DNA of 64,000 nt, from positions 5,394,001 to 5,458,000 of the forward strand of contig JAHRBC010000002.1 of assembly GCA_022702545.1 (NCBI GenBank). The letters run 5' to 3'. Shown in pieces: positions 22,089-34,837 of this stretch; positions within the stretch are counted from its first letter, which is position 1; each line of letters opens with the position of its first letter. The stretch comes from Phycomyces nitens (Eukaryota > Mucoromycota > Mucoromycetes > Mucorales > Phycomycetaceae). The position numbers and the translations under genes were made by a program. The notes under the pieces are model-generated. The model was not told where the DNA came from and made no database searches. It was given only the letters and a program-made list of their open reading frames with translations.

Positions 22089-22943
22089 ATGGTGCGTCCA
22101 TCCACATGATTTTACGATACAGCATATTCATCCATCCATAAATAGGCCCCTGCCAAGAAGTCCACCGGAAAGAAGGTCGCTCCCGCCCCTTACCCCGTCA
22201 AGGGAAAGACTGCCTCCAAGGCTCCCGTCAACCCTCTCATTGAGAAGCGTCCCAAGAACTTTGGTATCGGTCAAGACATCCAGCCCAAGCGCGATGTCTC
22301 CCGCTTCGTCAAGTGGCCCGCATACGTCCGTCTCCAGCGTCAGAAGAAGATCATCTACCAGCGTCTCAAGGTCCCTCCTGCTTTGAACCAGTTCACTCAG
22401 GTTTTGGACAAGAACACTGCTACCCAACTCTTCAAGTTGGCTAACAAGTACAGACCCGAGACCAAGGCCGAGAAGAAGGATCGTCTCCGTGCTGCTGCCG
22501 CTGCCAAGGCTGAGAAGAAGGAGGTTGCCAAGACTGACAAGCCCGTCGTTGTCAAGTACGGTATCAACCACATCGTTGCCTTGATTGAGGCCAAGAAGGC
22601 CCAGCTCGTCGTCATTGCCGACGATGTTGACCCCATTGAGCTCGTCCTCTACTTGCCCGCCTTGTGCCGCAAGATGGGTATCCCTTACTGCATTGTCAAG
22701 GGTAAGGCTCGTCTCGGTACTGTCGTCCACAAGAAGACCGCCACCGCTCTTGCCTTCACTGACCTCAAGGAGGCTGACAAGGCTGAGTTCGCTAACCTCA
22801 TCTCTGCCGTCAAGACCAACTTTGGTGACAAGTGGGAGGAGCACAGACGTGTCTGGGGTGGAGGAATCAACGGCCCCAAGTCCCAGGCCAAGATGGCCAA
22901 GCGTGCTGCTTTGGCTGCCAAGGAAATTGCTGCCCGCCAGTAA
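22089..22943 (+). CDS. RPL8: 60S ribosomal protein eL8 (L8/L7a)
   Basis: Exon 1 is just the ATG codon (22089-22091), followed by the intron 22092-22145 (GTGCGT...AATAG) and exon 2, 22146-22943. The product is 266 aa, the same length as human RPL7A. Sequence marks include the basic N-terminus [17 protein letters not shown], the eL8 block [29 protein letters not shown], and the L7Ae RNA-binding core [30 protein letters not shown]...[20 protein letters not shown] (about 130-190). Codon use is strongly biased to C-ending codons, as expected for very high expression and unlike neighbouring genes. A cytosolic large-subunit protein. Confidence 0.97.
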
Positions 22944-24809
22944 TTTTAAGACTCGTCTGCATAATATCAACAATAAAGATGACATTCTCTGGTCTATTCA
23001 CACGAAAAGGCTCCGTGAAAGTAATATGGAACATATGATGTGTGGACTAATATCGAGAGAAACCCTGATCGTTGCGATTGAAATCAATTGAGTATTGGGT
23101 GGTTGTCTTCATTTTAGAGTATGGCATACATCTGGGGAAGATGTATGAAATAGGAAGCAGATAGGCAGCCTGGCTTCTCCTTATTATGTGCACCGTACTT
23201 AAAGGAGGAATATCTGTGCGTTATAGCTTGATCAAAAGTTGTTTTATTCTAAATGATGAATCGACGCCTCAAGAATACACATTGTGGTCTGCACGAGAAA
23301 TCATGAGCAAGGAATTGGCTGGTATTTTGGACTGCAGAAAAAGATAAAGAGTGCTTTGAAAGGTAAAGAATAGGATTATGATGTGGATTTTGATTAAGAT
23401 TTAGGAGTACAAGGATAAAAGGCAAAAAAAAAGTTGGTCTGGTGAATGTGCTTGGACACAAACAGTATGGCTGCATAAACCCAAATATCAATATTAAGCT
23501 TTGAATTCTGGATAATCTCTACAGAATCTGGCTCATTGGCATCGAATATCATATAAATGGCCAAGTGTAAAGGTGGCCATTTGGTGTCTCTCTTTTTTTT
23601 TTGGACAAAGAGATGGTTAATATATTGTTTGTGGTTTGATTAAATGCTATATTTGAGTACAGGATCCACTCGCAAAGACAAACTCAATTTACAAAATGCC
23701 AACATTTAAAAAAGGCTGAATCCGATATTTAAATGATGAGATTTAGCATCTACAATAGCCACATTAGGGGATCTATTCCATGCTAATTCTTCTATTCCTA
23801 GCACTTGCAAATGGTCCATTCTACTTGAAAACAAGGGCAAAACAGTGAATAGGATTTTAACTTGCTTAACAGAATGACCCCGTATTAAAAATAAAATAAA
23901 AAAAGGGCTTTACTGCTTGGATCATTTTTGAAATTGAAGATATGATACGATTTCATAATTCATACTTGACGTCGAATTGGCCATTCTTTTAACTTGTTTT
24001 GTTGTTTTTGCATGCTTCATTTCCAAGACTAAAACCAACTTTAACAGCTAAATGACCTTTTAATATATTCACTTGCTAGAGGTTAGAATGAAATCAACAA
24101 GAATATTCTTCTAACCATTCAATATAATCACATTCGCCTTGATCCTATACTCCTTTTTACAACGATAGAGATTGTTTCTAACAATAATACTAGAAACTAC
24201 CATTGTTGCTTCTGATAGCATTTGCATTCACAATTAACCGTGCCACAAGGGTAGTACACATTATATGATATATAAGTCGTCTGAGGAAGTTTATCGGAAG
24301 ATGACCAAAATTATAGACACATGTAAACAAACTCTTACCAGACAATCATTTAAACTCTTGGTGATTTGGCCCCTTTACAAAAGTACCACACCCGTCATTA
24401 ACATTTTGACCCCTTGCCAAAGATCCTTTCATGCTTCAGCAGGATAACGACATTGGCTGCACTGCCCTTGCGAATCCAACCGAGCTAAAGACGTTTACAA
24501 TCGCGCGCACAAGAACCCACACGAACCTAATGATCCTAACCTACCCCTCCGCCTTTTCTCCTTGGATAATAAGCCCAACAAGATTGTGAAAGGAGACCCC
24601 TTTTGAAAACGTTCCTTATTGACGGATTTGTTCTCCGAAAAGAAAATAACTATCAAAAGGGTAATGGAGAGGCGTGTTCCTTTTGTAGTATTGTGCGACA
24701 TCAAGATCTACCATTGTTCACTATATCACACGCGCTCGTGGCTGTCTTGTTCTGGCCTGGGCTTCTATTTCCTTTTCTCTTCTTTTCACCCTTTCCCCTT
24801 TTTGAAATA
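22944..24809. other. Intergenic, no gene seen
   Basis: 1.9 kb between eL8 and the RasGAP gene. Both strands carry only short frames without domains. The last 250 bp before 24810 is pyrimidine-rich and is the likely RasGAP promoter/leader. Confidence 0.6.
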
Positions 24810-27615
24810 ATGGCTGGCCACACCCATGTTCTGAACGATAGACACAGCCGTGTGATTCCATCCGATTATCTCGCCAACAGTACAATCGTCAGTCGAGCAA
24901 TGGCAGCAGCAGCAGCAAACAACCATCACAACACTCATGCCATTCGACGAGGCCGCCAGTCACATCGCTATGATGTCTCGGTCTTCTACTCAATGGCAGC
25001 CGAACAGGATATTGAAATCGAGGATGACCTTGCCTTGGGTAATCCCAATCCTAGTAGATAATCACATCTCATTCCCTTATTTTAGCTCAAAGAACCCTTC
25101 GAGACTTCAAGTCCAATATATCCGCTCAGTCGAAAAAGAATTTCATGCTCGAAAGAGACGTCCGTTTCCTTGATTCCCGGATCGCCCTACTTATCCAAAA
25201 CAGAATGGCCCTTGACGAAGTAAGCCACCTTATGCTGAGCGGCCTTGTTCTTACTCTCCCGGATAGCAAACCGAGGTAGTGTCTCATCTTGAGGACCATG
25301 ACGACGATACAGAAGGCCATTATCCAGACGACAGAAAGATGCAACAATATGGCAGTCTCTTTTTCCTCCTCCAATGCGAACCTCGCCACATGGCAACCCT
25401 CTGTCGGCTAGTCAGGCTGTCAGAGATCGATACTCTGCTCCAGACCGTCATGTTTACACTCTATGGAAACCAGTACGAGAGTAGAGAAGAGCATCTCCTA
25501 TTAACCATGTTTCAGGTATGTCTCTGTCAATTGAATGTTTTTCCTAACACTTTTTGGACAGAATGTATTGGCTGCCCAATTCGAAACCACTTCAGAGTTT
25601 GCCTCTCTCTTGAGAGCCAATACACCTGTTTCGAGGATGATGACCACATATACGCGTCGTGGACCTGGTCAGTCCTATCTAAAACTTGTTCTGTCGGACA
25701 GAATCAATCGCCTGATCGAACAGGTCGATTTGAACCTGCAGATAAACCCACTCAAGGTAAGCATATCGCAAATAAGATTAGACATTGTATAGTAAGGTAC
25801 TGGACATTGACAGCCATATGTGTTGCAACCTTGCAGGTCTATGAAGAGCTGATCTTGGCAGTCGAGCAAGGCAGAGAGGAAGATGAAGGTCTCGAACGGG
25901 GCATATCCGCAGAAAGTGCTGCAGCCCATCCTAGAGTCGAAGCCACCATCAAGCCCAGACTTGCCTTGTTGATGGAGACCGCAGAGTCCTTTCTGGATAC
26001 CATTCTAGGGTCCCTTGACAAGGTCCCGTATGGTATCCGTTGGATATGCAAACAGATCCGCTCTCTCACTCGTCGCAAGTATCCAGATGCTTCAGATTCT
26101 GCAATCGCTTCTCTTATTGGAGGCTTCTTCTTTTTGCGTTTCATTAACCCGGCCATCGTCACCCCTCAGGCCTATATGCTCGTCGACAATCTACCAAAGA
26201 ACCACCCAAGAACTGTACTCACCCTTATTGCAAAACTACTCCAGAACCTGGCAAATAAGCCAGCCTATGCCAAAGAAAGTTATATGATTCCAACCAACTC
26301 CTTTGTTGAAAAGAATAAGCAGCGAATCAACAGATTCCTCAACGATCTGTGTGAAGTGGGAGACTTTTATGAGAGTCTGGAAATGGACCAGTACATGACC
26401 CTGTCCAAGAAAGATATCATTATCAATATCACACCTAATGAGATCTATAATACCCTTGCACTATTGCAACAGCATATCGACATCCTTGCCCCCAAGCCAA
26501 TAGATCATCTTAGAGTCTTGGTTAGCGAGCTGGGAACAGCGCTTCCACAGGTGGCACGCCAGCACAACAAACCAATCGAGTTACCTCTGTTTAGTCGTTG
26601 GGAGATCCCAATCCAGGGCAAGTAGTTTTCCATTGATATCATCCTACCGTATTGACGTGTGCGTGTGTGTGTGTGTTTGGTAATTAGATTTGACTATGGC
26701 TCTAATGTCAGAAAACAATATTACCCAGAGTGATATTACGTACATGGAAACCAAGGCCATATTTGTCCAGATTATTCGTTCTCTGCCTTATCTATCACGG
26801 CCTCCTCTTCAACTCGAACAGATCCTAGAGACCGCCAACACCACAAAGGATCCTCTCCTTACCCGCAAGGGACTCAAAGTGACCGAAATGCTGGATGAGT
26901 TGGAGCGAATGGGCGTCATTCATCGTCAAGATGGCTACAAACTCCTTGTAGAAGAGATCACCCAAGAGCTGGCTCATCTAGGCGATCTCAAGGACAAGGT
27001 GATGGAAGAGATGGGCAGTCTTGAAGGCGTATACAAGACCATTCTGGACCACAATAATTATCTCAAAATCCAGCTGGAAAGCTACCGTGCCTATCTCCAG
27101 AATGTCCGTATGCTTAGTATCGGCAACACCAAGGAGGCTGTTCACCATGGACATGCACCGGCATTAGCAGAAAAGCAAGTCGGTCTGGGCGTGGCCCTGA
27201 CAACAGGCAAGACTGCCAAAAAGACAGTCAAGTCCCAACACCTTCAGGGACCCTTTAAGTTTTCTCATCAGCAACTAGAACGCGAAGGTGTGATTGCAGA
27301 GACAGAGGTAGCTGAGCACAGACGATGCAATATATACCTGTCAGTCCTGTCTCCACTTCCAGGCACCTTTATTATCTCTCTGCATTACAAAGGTAGAGAA
27401 AGACCAGTATTGGAAATCGACTTGAAATTAGACGACCTGCTGGAAAGAGTAAGTATATTACTGTGGATATATACATGTATTTAAAGATGTATCATTTTTG
27501 TGTTATACTTTAGCAACAAGACAATGTGCAACTATTGGATTTGGAATACATGAAATTGCATGTCACAAAGACATTACAACTATTGACAAAAACATTCATG
27601 ACAAAGAATAAGTAG
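24810..27615 (+). CDS. Ras GTPase-activating protein, gap1/sar1-IQGAP type
   Basis: Seven exons, all in frame: 24810-25038, 25086-25219, 25267-25515, 25562-25756, 25837-26617, 26688-27448, 27514-27615. The product is 816 aa. The RasGAP domain spans about 110-460, with [15 protein letters not shown] carrying the probable arginine finger (Arg 222) and [13 protein letters not shown] at about 368-380. The RasGAP C-terminal domain ends with [19 protein letters not shown]. No calponin-homology or IQ motifs are seen, so it resembles S. pombe gap1/sar1 rather than full IQGAPs, and the retained arginine suggests real GAP activity. The fifth intron (26618-26687) uses a GC donor (CAGG|GCAAGT) and contains a GT run; without it the frame would stop at 26625. 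Confidence 0.9.
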
Positions 27616-29247
27616 GTCTTTAGCATACTGCCAATCTTTATATTAATCATTCCCAACTCTTTAGGACTGGTTTCTTTTCCTAAATGAATATTCTGAATAT
27701 TTGCATGCATTATTTACCTCTTTACAAATCATCTTTTTATTTATATTTATATATATACACCAAAACTGGTACAAAAAAATACATTTCCACAAACATATAC
27801 ATACATACACATATACATACACATATACTTTAATTTGACCATCTCTTTATATCAAAATGATATCTTTCTTCTTCTTCTTCTTCTTCTTCTTTTTTCACTT
27901 AATAAAGGGCGCCTTTTGATAGGGATCACTAATCAAGATGAGATTGGTTGATATTGCCAATAAAACCCCTAGTAGATTACTATGTCTATATATAAATCTG
28001 CCTTTTAAAGATGATGTAAATAGTCGTCAATTATAAAGGCATTAGACATGCTATCGGGTATTTGAATGAGAAATATATCCCTAATGATGGACAACAATAT
28101 ATAGCCCGTAATTTAGGCGTTGTTAAACATATATTAAAAAAAATGGCAAATTGAGAAAATTCCATTAAACACCTTTTGTCAATACAAGGGGTATAAACTA
28201 TTTTCTTTTTCTGTTTTGCACCCTGTTTTTTATTATTATTATTATTGTGGATTCTAGGCATTTGTTACAAAGAATATTTAATTATCTGTTGTCATGGAAT
28301 CGCAAGGGTTTCTGTGTTTTGTTTGGTCCAAATATCTTTTTGTTCGCCAATCAATCCTTTTTGAATATAATTGGATTATTTTAACGAAAATTTATTGGAG
28401 GAAGACTGTATTGTGAAAATAGAGTACAGCACTGCAAATCATCTCTTCGGACCCAAAGATAACTGTCACATTTCTCCGGACATGAGAGCAAACTGCGGCC
28501 CAAGATACAAATATCAGTGGCGCACAAGAATGTCCCTGTTATTTTCCCTCTTCTTCCTCTTCTTCTTTACTTTTTATTTTTTTACTTTACTTTAAAAATA
28601 TTGGTTTTTGGCCACTTATATTTGTGCCCCAATATAAGATCAAAAAAGAAAGAAAGATATTAATTCCAGTAAAGAAGAGAGCTGGAAAATATATATCAGA
28701 TATTTATTGATTATCGAAATATAATCCCAAACTCCTTATTTCTTTATCTACTCTTATTCTTACACAGCACCAAGAACAACAGCAACTACAGCAATAGCAG
28801 CGCCAACAGAAATAACAGCAAATCATACATATCGATAATCGCTTACTAGAGAAATAGCTCTGTCACTCTGTCAAAAAGCACAAATATATAAAGACAAGTA
28901 GACTCGTCTTGATAGAAAAATAGCGACTTGCACAAGCAAGAGAAACAGACCAATACAAAAGTAATTCTCTTTTACCAGGTTCGTATACGACTAGTGTTTT
29001 AGCGACAGGGAATCCAGAGGACCTAGACATGAATTTTGTATTTATTCTCAATTACAATTATATACAAACACACACACACATACATATTATATATATATAC
29101 AAATATAAATTGGCATATTGATATATTTTTGTTTTGTTCTTGGCCACTATTTAATTGATCAGAAAAGCTGTCCTGTTTATATAATATTATATAAATACTC
29201 TCAACCCACACAAAAAGAGCTTTAAAGATTGAGAAAAAAGAATCTCA
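27616..29247. other. Intergenic with microsatellites
   Basis: A (CTT)n run near 27867-27892 and an ATT run near 28230. A 74-codon frame at 28371-28595 has no domain and ends in a Phe/Leu run. No confident gene. Confidence 0.5.
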
Positions 29248-31030
29248 ATGTCAGTAAAAGAGGTGAATAAGTTTTTTATTATTATTATTATTTTTATTGG
29301 TTTGATTTGATCTGTTTTTTTTTTGAAACGCTATATACAATTTATGGTTATAGGATGTTTGTGCTATTTGTGATGGAGCAAGATCCAGTCGAAAGGATCA
29401 AATCATATATTGCGACGGTGATGGTAAAGCACAACCAAGATGCCTGGGATTTAAAGTATCTTAACGTTGTCGTTGTTGTTGTTTTTTATAGGCTGTGATA
29501 TACCTGTACACCAGAGTATGGTTGTCTATTACAATCACCTTTGAGATATTAATTGGACCTTGGATGTAACTAGGCTGTTATGGTGTTGAAGTCATTCCAG
29601 AAGGAGATTGGTTCTGTCAGAGATGTGAAGATGATGTGCCCGTTGACGATACCGTGAGTTCATTGTTGTGCATGTTAGATCGTGTCTGATGCATTGTTTA
29701 GAATATCATCTGTTGTTCTTTTCCAGAAGGTGCCTTGAAACGAACTGTTTTCAAAAACAGCTATATGCATGTAGTCTGTGCCATGTGGAACAAAGACATC
29801 TCTCATAATATCGAGCCTTACAAATTTACCTTGCCAAAGGTCACTCATGTAAATATCATATGGTTATCTCTAGAAATATTTCTTATTGTTTTCCTTTTTG
29901 TTACCCCTAAAGAAATGCATCATTTGCAAAGAGAGTGATGGTATCTGTGCAAAATGCGAAGAAAGTGGATGTGAAAAGTAAGACGAATATCATTATTCTT
30001 TGTTTTTGTTTTTGCTTTTGTTTTTTTTTGCTCACTCTATATCCCTAGGTACTTTCATATCACTTGTGCTATCAAAAGTGGAATTATACACCTCAATGGC
30101 ATCTTACAACAGAAGCCATCTGCATTTTGCAAAGACCATCGCAAGATACTGGTCATTGAAGATTCTTCAGATGATGACGATAATGCGATGCAAGATTTTA
30201 TCAATAAAAACAAGGCATCAATTAGGCTCGAAGAATTCCAAAATAAATCATCTCAGCGTCGACCTCAAGAAGACTCATTCGATTCTGTGAACAACAAACG
30301 GCTGCGAATCATGGGGGAATTAGGAAAGAATAACCACTCTGAAGTATCAGGCGAATCCAGTGAAAGCAGACGCCATATTCAAGAAGATTCAGAAATTCCA
30401 TTGTTCGAACCCTCATCTGCCTTGACTCCAGTTAATAAATTCCAAGTAAAGCATCCATTGGGACCCGGAAAACACAAGCTCAATTCTGGGCCGTCATTAA
30501 AAACAAACATCCCACCACAAATGACAGTAGTAATATCAAAGCCCAAACAACCAAAAGACAAGCACCGAGAAGTCAAGCCAAATAGGATTATGGGTGCTCC
30601 AACAGAACCTGGAGTGCTTGGCTTGTCGAGTGAACCTCTAAAGAAGGAGCCCTTGTCCTCTTTACCTGATCGCAAGTCAGCTTCTCCAAAAGCGCAATTT
30701 CAACACGCACAATCAACAGAACATCCATTGGAAAATCCATTGGAAACCCATCATACTAAGCAACACACACCTGAAGAGTATCAAAGAGCCGTGTCTCAAC
30801 TCAAGAAAGCTCGTCAAGAAGTTTTTAGGCTACGTAAATTCAAAAAGACTACAGCAGAAGTGTTTTCTAAGCTAAATGGTCCTCCAGCCAGAGGAATCCT
30901 ACCTACCGAAGATTCAATTGAACGATATGTAGCTGAACTAAGCGCGATTTTGGAACGTACAGGACCTATTACCGACTATGAACGGGCAAAGCTCCAACAC
31001 CATGTGGACATAATGCTGACAAAGCCTTAG
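29248..31030 (+). CDS. AF10-like PHD-zinc-knuckle-ePHD chromatin protein
   Basis: Seven exons in frame: 29248-29262, 29354-29423, 29492-29515, 29574-29653, 29702-29848, 29913-29977, 30049-31030. The product is 460 aa. The PHD finger is at 7-54 (VCAICDG ... IYCDGDGC ... VHQSCYG ... WFCQRCE). A zinc knuckle follows (IICCSFPEGALKRT), then an extended PHD (MHVVCAMW ... KCIICKESDGICAKCEESGCEKYFHITCA ... FCKDH) to about 165. The CDGxGC-x5-HQxCYG spacing resembles AF10/AF17 (MLLT10/6), which read unmodified H3K27. Next come an acidic DSSDDDD patch, a low-complexity middle, and a C-terminal coiled coil (EYQRAVSQLKKARQEVFRLRKF). Other PZP families (JADE, BRPF, Nto1) are alternatives; no EPc or bromodomain is present. 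Confidence 0.8.
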
Positions 31031-31270
31031 AGATTGTATTTACAATATATCCACTTTATTTATAATTCTCTTTTACATATATCAAAATACCTTTAATTTC
31101 ATAACCTGTGACAGATGAGTGAGTATTCCAATCTTATAGACAAAATCAATATTAACAGGACTCGATGGTTTGTATCCAATGCATATCATTTTTATACAGA
31201 ACCTCTGTAGATTTAATTGAAACACACAAAGATGTATAATCATACAAAGTTATACTTTGGCTAATGCTTT
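31031..31270. other. Convergent intergenic gap
   Basis: 240 bp between the stops of the AF10-like gene (plus) and the shugoshin-like gene (minus). AT-rich, serving both 3' ends. Confidence 0.5.
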
Positions 31271-31858
31271 TCATTTTTCATTCCCAAATGTAAAAGGGTC
31301 TCCTTTACGAAGCTTGGATTTTACACTAGGCATTGTGTAGCACTTTCTTAAGCGAGATCGTTTGCTTCGACCGATTTCTGGAGTACAAATTTCAATGGTT
31401 TCGGGTTTGTCATCAAGTACAAAATATTTATCTTCTTGTTCTTGAACAGGTATATCTAGAGGGGTTTGGGTATCATTCTTTTCATTATTATTTTGCTGAT
31501 TTGCTTGACACTGACAGGGATTATCATTCAATCTTGTCTCTGCCATTGTTGATCTGTAATGAATTAAACTTTTTCGAAGAGAAATGTTCTCATGGCGCAA
31601 ATCCCGTAATTCTTTTGTGAGGTTTTGTATTTTGAGAGCATACGAAATATTGGATTGAACGAGTTCGTGGTTCTGTTGAAGATGGCGTTGCTTAAAGGTA
31701 TTTAATTCCTTGTACATCTTGTCCAACCTCAATACAAGTAAAGTCAATGCTCATCGGTTGTGTATACTAGATGCAGACAATCTAAATAGACTGCCGATTG
31801 AAGTTTTGTAGGCTTTGTCTGTTACAAACCTTTTGTACATTAGGCTGTCTTGATTCAT
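31271..31858 (-). CDS. Shugoshin-like protein (161 aa)
   Basis: Exon 1 is 31858-31830 and exon 2 31727-31271; the intron is 31829-31728 with a GAG acceptor. The ATG at 31858 gives MNQDSLMYKRLDKMYKE. The alternative in-frame start in exon 2 is only a TTG. Residues about 8-65 form a strong coiled coil (ELVQSNISYALKIQNLTKEL). The C-terminus has the basic shugoshin motif GRSKRSRLRK...MPSVKSKLRKG at 129-152. In shugoshins the coiled coil binds PP2A and the basic motif targets phospho-H2A at centromeres, protecting cohesin. The protein is short for the family (yeast Sgo1 is much longer), with a compressed linker. Confidence rests on the two end motifs together. Confidence 0.7.
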
Positions 31859-32087
31859 TGTGATTATTGATTACTATAGAAACCCAAGTGTCCAATTGTT
31901 ATGCAAATACACATATTTAATTGCCGCCATATTTACAAGTCATATATCGAGTGGCTGAGTGGAGGTTTTACAATTTGCCCTTTTTTTTTTTAAAGAATTG
32001 GCAAAAAAGACTTGCTTTTTTCCCCCTCTTTTTATAGCCTCCAAACTCCTCCTCTTCATTCTTCCTTTTTCCTTTTTCTGTTAATCG
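31859..32087. promoter_or_regulatory. Bidirectional promoter, shugoshin-like / RLP24
   Basis: 229 bp separates the two divergent start codons, so both promoters must share it. No canonical TATA is obvious. Pyrimidine tracts precede the RLP24 start. Confidence 0.5.
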
Positions 32088-32707
32088 ATGCATATTGAAC
32101 GTTGTTACTTCTGCTCCGGGCCTTGTTACCCTGGCCATGGCACTATGTTTGTCCGTAACGACAGCAAGGTAATCTTGAAAGAAAAGCACAGGAATCCTTT
32201 CAATCGGATCTTCCAAGATCATAAATAAATTAAACTCATCGCAATCGATCTAGACATTCAGATTCTGCCGTTCAAAGTGCCACAAGAACTTCAAGATGAA
32301 GCGTAACCCCCGTAAGGTCCGCTGGACAAAGGCCTTCCGTAAGGCTAGCGGCAAGGAGATGGTTATCGTAAGTTTCTATAGCTACAAGTATACATGAATC
32401 TAAATTTATTGTTTAAATGCAGGACTCTACCTTTGAGTTTGAGAAGCGTCGCAATGTACCTGTCCGTTATGATCGTAACTTGATGGCCACCACCATCAAG
32501 GCAATGAAGCGTGTGCAGGAGATCCGTGTTAAGCGCGAACGTGCATTCTACAAGACCCGTATGGCTGACAACAAGGAGAAGGACAGAGCAGAGGATGTCC
32601 GTGTTGTGCAGCAGAACATTGAGTTGGCACCTTTGGAGGCCAAGAAGCGTATTCAGGCTATGAAGCTCAGCCAGAAGAATACCGAGAAGATGGATATGGA
32701 CGAGTAA
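32088..32707 (+). CDS. RLP24: Ribosome biogenesis protein RLP24 (eL24-like)
   Basis: Three exons: 32088-32168, 32254-32367, 32423-32707; 159 aa. It starts [27 protein letters not shown], joins to [36 protein letters not shown], then [19 protein letters not shown] and a long basic helical tail ending MDMDE. The paired Cys residues form the L24-type zinc finger, and [11 protein letters not shown] is diagnostic for RLP24/RSL24D1 rather than eL24. It is the placeholder for eL24 in pre-60S particles, removed by the Drg1 ATPase in the cytoplasm. Both introns lie early in the gene. Confidence 0.95.
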
Positions 32708-34837
32708 AAGAATCTTCTTAAAAGGATTCCACAAACACACAACTACACAACTACACACAACTTTCCCGAAGAAACCAACTTACCGATAGCATTAAAAAAA
32801 GAAAGAAAAAGTACCATACACAAAAAGAGAGGAGAGACTTGTGCTTTTTTTCACATGTTTGCATTTGTATATATATAAAAAAAGGCTTTAATTATTCTTT
32901 ATCTTCTTGGCAATCAAAGAAGTGTGTGCGTGTGCGTGTGTGTGTTGCATTGTAGTTTCTTAAAAACGGCCTTGATCTTGGACCTGAAGTGGGGAATTGA
33001 ATTTTTTTTTCGTTTGTTACTGCCGTGTTGTTGTGACTGTATACTTGATATTTTGATCCCTTTTGAAAATATTTGCGTACTGGGTATTTTGGACTACATG
33101 GACGGTGTTTGATTTAAAGGCAGAGAAATATTGAAACTATAGTTTTTTTTAAAAAAGTGGTTCTCTTTACTGGCTTTACTGGATATTTCCAACGGCATAT
33201 GTGCATCATTAGAGGCAAGACATTTAATTGGTCAATGGTTTGTTGCCCAGCAAAAAGTATAGACCAATATTTCTTTGATATATTTGCTTTTCTGCTGCTA
33301 AAAAGAAAGCTTGCTCCAAAGAGATATTAGCAGAAGCAGCAAAACCCATTGCTAATCTCCACAAGAACACTTTAAATTTGTCCCAGAAAGATGTAAGCTG
33401 AAAATAATAAAGTCAAGTTCTGCCATGAAATCAGCTTTTTTTTTGTCTTACTTTTGATTGCATTTAATCTAAATGGACTTTGGAGGGACACATCTCTTGG
33501 TTTGTTTTTATGTCTGGCAAATGTACCTCATTCTGGAGAATTTAGGAATATTTCAAAGCATAACATGGTTTTATTTCTATATTTTAGAGTGTGGAGATGC
33601 TTATTGAAATCTGCCGGGTATGACTGGAAGCGTTTTTTTTCTCTATTTAATATGTTTTATCAAATAAGAATAAGATTTCAGGACTCGGTCTACATGTGCA
33701 AGCTGTCTTTGTCATATGAATATGTTGGTGTCCTCTGATTGGAATAACACTAGCGTTACTCCTGGTGATTTTATGAAAAACATATTGACACAAAATAAAA
33801 TAAATTGTTACTGTTGTTTGATTTGTTCTTTACACACCACCATTCAAAAGACGGTATTTTTATTTTTTTGAAACAAACCAAGACATTTTGATTATCTATT
33901 TTGGTCCAATCTAGCTTAATTCTCTTTAGATTTGAAGGCAGTAAAACCAAGCCCAATGAACAAATAAATCAGACCAGGAGAGATGGACCAGGTAGATAAA
34001 TGCAACATTACTAGAGTGTTAATAAAGTTCAAGGTGATCTATAAGCTTTTGAACCAAAATCAAACAATTGTTAGACTTAACATTGTCCCAAAGCCAAATT
34101 TGAGTTATTTGATTTTTTAAACTTTAAGCTTATAATCCTGGACCTTTTTAATGTCTATTGAAACTTTCTTTATTTTGTATGCTTAAAATGCTCCAAAAAT
34201 AATAGAATTAAGCAACAAAGAAACATTGTGCATGCTCATGTTAAATTCCACTCGTAGCTCTGGGTCTGGGTTACAGAGTCAATAATTGTCATACAAAGAT
34301 TATTATACAAAAATGACTATTACTTTGGACAGTCTACAGTCAAAGATGTGTTGGTACTTTATATTCTATTCTCCTTTTATCCCATTCCCCCCATGAATAT
34401 AAACTTCTCCCTTTAATATCCATGATATTTAAGGAGATGGTTCTGTCAATCAAAGACAATAAATGTCACTCAATAGTTATAATGCTCAAATTTATTGATT
34501 ATCAAGTAAAAGTATTTAAACAAATAACGATAAATCACAACTCTATATTTTATAGTAAATATTCAAATGACATGAAAATATTGGATAAAAAAATTTTAAA
34601 CAAATAAATAAAGGTCGGGTCTTGCATCTCCAAATAGGTATACTCAGATAAACAGACCAATCTATGGATCAAATTCAAAGGTAATCTGGTTGGTTAAGAT
34701 CAGACATGTTCCAAGATGGCTTTGAATAAGTTTTTTTTTGTTTTATTATATCTTTATAAACAGCACATTTGTTTCTCTTTCTCTCTCATACTTTTTTCTT
34801 TTTAAAAAAAACATTTGCTTGTTTTTGCTATTTAACA
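32708..34837. other. Intergenic, no gene seen
   Basis: 2.1 kb, AT-rich. Frames such as 33454-33738 have no domain. A GT/GTGC run lies near 32920-32945. Directly before FAD2 the DNA is T/C-rich (34770-34830), a likely leader. Confidence 0.55.

Noticed and set aside
22128..22985. 285-codon minus-strand frame (Leu/Gly/Ser-rich)
   Set aside because: Antisense shadow of eL8, a common artefact in C-biased genes.
33454..33738. 94-codon plus frame
   Set aside because: Hydrophobic and aromatic composition as expected from T-rich DNA; no homology visible.
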